DNA of 64,000 nt from a bacterium HR37. Lineage in GTDB: Bacteria; Desulfobacterota_D; UBA1144; Nemesobacterales; CSP1-2. A model generated the notes under the pieces. That model was not told where the DNA came from and searched no databases. It saw only the letters and a program-made list of their open reading frames with translations. Positions 62,001-64,000 of this stretch are shown piece by piece (position 1 is the first letter of the stretch; the number at the start of each line of letters is the position of its first letter). The DNA is taken from assembly GCA_002898375.1 (NCBI GenBank), contig BEIN01000010.1:1-64000 (forward strand). Direction: 5' to 3'. A program made the translations under genes and the position numbers.

Positions 62001-63209
62001 TTAGTCCACCATAGAGAGCAAATGACCAAGCTTATCTTTCTTAACCTTCAGGTACTTTGAGTTTCTCTCATTTGGTGGCACCTCAATTGGAACTCTTTCA
62101 ACTATCTGAAGCCCAAATCCTTCAAGTCCCTTTACCTTCCTTGGGTTGTTTGTAAGAAGCCTCATCTTTCTTACCCCAAGGTCAAGGAGGATCTGTGCAC
62201 CTATTCCATAGTCCCTGAGGTCAGGTTTAAAGCCCAGTGCCTCGTTTGCCTCTACGGTGTCAAAACCGTTGTCCTGGAGCGCGTAAGCCTTTATCTTATT
62301 TACCAACCCTATACCCCTTCCCTCCTGACGCATATAGAGGATAACACCTTTCCCTTCCTTCTCAATCATACGCATTGCCTCACGTATCTGGGGGCCACAA
62401 TCACACCTTAGAGAACCAAACACATCACTTGTCAGGCACTCAGAGTGAACCCTCACAAGAACACCCTCATCAGGTGAGATATCCCCTTTTACAAGGGCTA
62501 CATGGTGCTGTGGATCGATCTCACTTTCGTATACTATAACCCTAAACTCACCGTACTGGGTTGGAAGAAGAGCTGAAGCTGCCCTCTTTACAAGGCACTC
62601 AGCCCTAAGACGGTAACTTATAAGGTCTGCAATTGTTGCAATCTTTATTCCGTGTTGTTCGGAAAACTTCTCAAGGTCCGGCAACCTTGCCATATCACCA
62701 TCATCTTTCATGATCTCACATATAACAGAGGCTGGCTTAAGTCCCGCAAGCCTTGCAAGGTCAACGGAACCCTCTGTATGGCCTGCCCTTACAAGAACCC
62801 CCCCCTTCCTTGAAATAAGCGGGAAGACATGACCGGGACGGATAAAGTCCTCCGGCTTTGCATCATCCGAGATAGCAAGACGTATTGTTGAGGCACGATC
62901 ATAGGCTGAGATTCCCGTTGTTATGCCCCGTCTTGCATCTATAGGGATTGTAAACGCTGTATACTGGGGAACAGGGCTGTTTTCCGGCTTTATGGGCTGA
63001 AGCCCAAGCTGATCAGCCTTTTCCTGGGTTATGGCAATACATATAAGCCCTCTTCCATGTTTTGCCATAAAGTTTATTACCTCTGGGGTTGCAAACTCGG
63101 CAGCTACTACAAGGTCGCCTTCATTTTCCCTATCCTCGTCATCAACGAGGATTATCATCCTTCCATTTTTTATCTCTTCTATGGCTTCTTCAATTGAGCA
63201 AATTGGCAT
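62001..63209 (-). CDS. ribBA: Bifunctional DHBP synthase / GTP cyclohydrolase II
   Basis: 402 residues. RibB half: [33 protein letters not shown] and [16 protein letters not shown]. RibA half: [20 protein letters not shown] with the zinc cysteines, [16 protein letters not shown] and [17 protein letters not shown]. It supplies both precursors for RibH. First gene of the operon. Confidence 0.95.
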   Translation of the reverse strand: MPICSIEEAIEEIKNGRMIILVDDEDRENEGDLVVAAEFATPEVINFMAKHGRGLICIAITQEKADQLGLQPIKPENSPVPQYTAFTIPIDARRGITTGISAYDRASTIRLAISDDAKPEDFIRPGHVFPLISRKGGVLVRAGHTEGSVDLARLAGLKPASVICEIMKDDGDMARLPDLEKFSEQHGIKIATIADLISYRLRAECLVKRAASALLPTQYGEFRVIVYESEIDPQHHVALVKGDISPDEGVLVRVHSECLTSDVFGSLRCDCGPQIREAMRMIEKEGKGVILYMRQEGRGIGLVNKIKAYALQDNGFDTVEANEALGFKPDLRDYGIGAQILLDLGVRKMRLLTNNPRKVKGLEGFGLQIVERVPIEVPPNERNSKYLKVKKDKLGHLLSMVD

Positions 63210-63260
63210 TGCTGTAAACCCTTTAAGAACAGGTTTTTAGGATTGCGATTTGTAATCTTA

Positions 63261-63288
63261 ATAATAAGCAACGTAGTGATTTTGTCAA
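63261..63288 (-). promoter_or_regulatory. ribBA promoter
   Basis: TTGACA (63288-63283), 16-base spacer, TATTAT (63266-63261). The leader to ribBA is only about 45 bases, too short for an FMN riboswitch. Confidence 0.6.
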
Positions 63289-63406
63289 ATATACAGAGCC
63301 CAGCACGGTATTAACATACTTTTAGCTCCGCTTAATCCAAAGCTTGACTTTTTAATACCAGTATGTAAGGTTTCAAGTGATTACATCCAAAGTAGGAGAG
63401 GTGTAC

Positions 63407-63577
63407 ATGGAACTTGAGCTAAACATACTTACAAGAGATGACGACTGGGAAGACGAGGACGAAGAGTGGGAAGAAGACGAGGAGCTATGGGAAGAAGATG
63501 AAGAAGAGTGGGAAGATGAAGAGGATATATTTGATGAGGAAGAATGGGAAGATGAAGAAGAAGATGAGGACTTTTGA
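63407..63577 (+). CDS. Very acidic small protein
   Basis: 56 residues from the ATG with AGGAGAGG upstream; the in-frame ORF start at 63377 lacks one. After MELELNILTRDDDWED the rest is almost only Glu, Asp and Trp, with WEEDEE-like units repeated about every 8-9 residues. Predicted charge is strongly negative. Such tails usually mimic nucleic acid or bind basic proteins or metals. No family recognised. Single gene upstream of a secreted protein. Confidence 0.6.
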   Translation: MELELNILTRDDDWEDEDEEWEEDEELWEEDEEEWEDEEDIFDEEEWEDEEEDEDF

Positions 63578-63704
63578 TCTTAGCGGGAAACTTCCTACTT
63601 TACACGGTTCCTCATCTTTATAATCCCGATTTTCAAAGCTCCTGTTCTCATAAAGAGAGTGTGATTTGCACTTTAGCCTGTACTAAAAGGGGTTGGGTTC
63701 TTTC

Positions 63705-64000
63705 ATGAAGAAAAGATTTGGCAGGTTGTCTTTTGTCTTAGCTGTTTTTATGCTGCTGACGGGAGCCAGTAAAAACCTTACGGTTGAGAATCCAGAGCTT
63801 TATATAAAGATCACAGACTGGTCAGTATATGCAACATGGAGTGCAGTAGCCATAATACACCACCTTACAATAGAAAACACGGCCGATATAGCGTACAAAA
63901 ACATTAAGGTAAGAGTGTACTACACATCCACTTCCACATCCAAAGAGGGAACGATAGTAAGCCAGGAAACCGGTGTTCTGCCGATTACCCTACCTCCAAG
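63705..64000 (+). CDS. Secreted protein, N-terminal part (runs off the window)
   Basis: 98 codons visible. Signal peptide KKRFGRLSFVLAVFMLLTGAS. The mature start (ENPELYIKITDWSVYATW, HHLTIENTADIAYKNIKVRVYYTS) is beta-rich and resembles FxLYD/DUF2393-type extracytoplasmic domains. An AGGGG lies about 14 bases upstream. Function unknown. Confidence 0.6.
   Translation, partial: MKKRFGRLSFVLAVFMLLTGASKNLTVENPELYIKITDWSVYATWSAVAIIHHLTIENTADIAYKNIKVRVYYTSTSTSKEGTIVSQETGVLPITLPP

Noticed and set aside
63210-63300. FMN riboswitch upstream of ribBA
   Set aside because: The leader after the predicted start is only about 45 bases and lacks the conserved RFN elements.

Overview
The window is one contiguous bacterial chromosome segment, moderately AT-rich and densely packed with genes on both strands. 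It encodes a Gram-negative envelope (TamA/TamB, BamD, an OmpA-type lipid-anchor protein, MltD, RlpA), MinCDE division placement, and GatCAB tRNA amidation. Several families are frequent in thermophilic anaerobes: Ogg2 glycosylase, Mut7-C, a split indolepyruvate ferredoxin oxidoreductase and endonuclease V. A deltaproteobacterial, Nitrospirota-like or Thermodesulfobacteriota-like thermophile is my best guess; no rRNA or ribosomal protein is present to settle it.

Layout. 1-6.7 kb: the start of a divergent acetolactate-synthase-type gene, a nitroreductase with a small partner, a methyltransferase, a luciferase-like oxidoreductase, a DUF488 protein, an OmpA-family protein and a zinc alcohol dehydrogenase. 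6.7-11.4 kb: a decayed mobile island. It holds a broken traG-like gene, an integrase C-terminal scrap abutting tRNA-Thr(CGT), a frameshifted membrane gene, a small ORF with an SSB-like tail, and intact or broken HicBA and VapBC modules. 11.6-20.5 kb: minCDE, a response regulator with a SWIM-type zinc motif, rpiB/SDR, a pentapeptide-repeat protein, a histidine kinase and an NnrS-like membrane protein. 20.6-38 kb: tRNA-Ser and rsmI, gatCA, gshB, nfi, iorAB, carA, an HD-GYP regulator, gatB, a tandem pair of Ogg2 glycosylases and mltD. 38-46 kb: tamA-tamB, an aminotransferase, rlpA and moaE. 46.4-48.7 kb: panBCD behind a leader that folds like the pan RNA motif and ends in a terminator. 48.9-51.8 kb: a nucleotidyltransferase / CDP-alcohol transferase / hydroxylase cluster. 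51.9-64 kb: two DksA/TraR-type zinc proteins, mtnA, prmA, bamD, ald, obgE, a Nudix hydrolase, ribBA-ribH-nusB-trpD-trpC, a very acidic small protein and the start of a secreted protein.

The core pathways are ordinary: pantothenate, riboflavin, late tryptophan steps, pyrimidine/arginine entry through CarA, transamidation and outer-membrane assembly. Noteworthy items are the pan-type leader, the Ogg2 duplication in which one copy has lost its catalytic lysine, the conjugative-element relic, and a recurring promoter arrangement that places transcription starts almost on the start codon.
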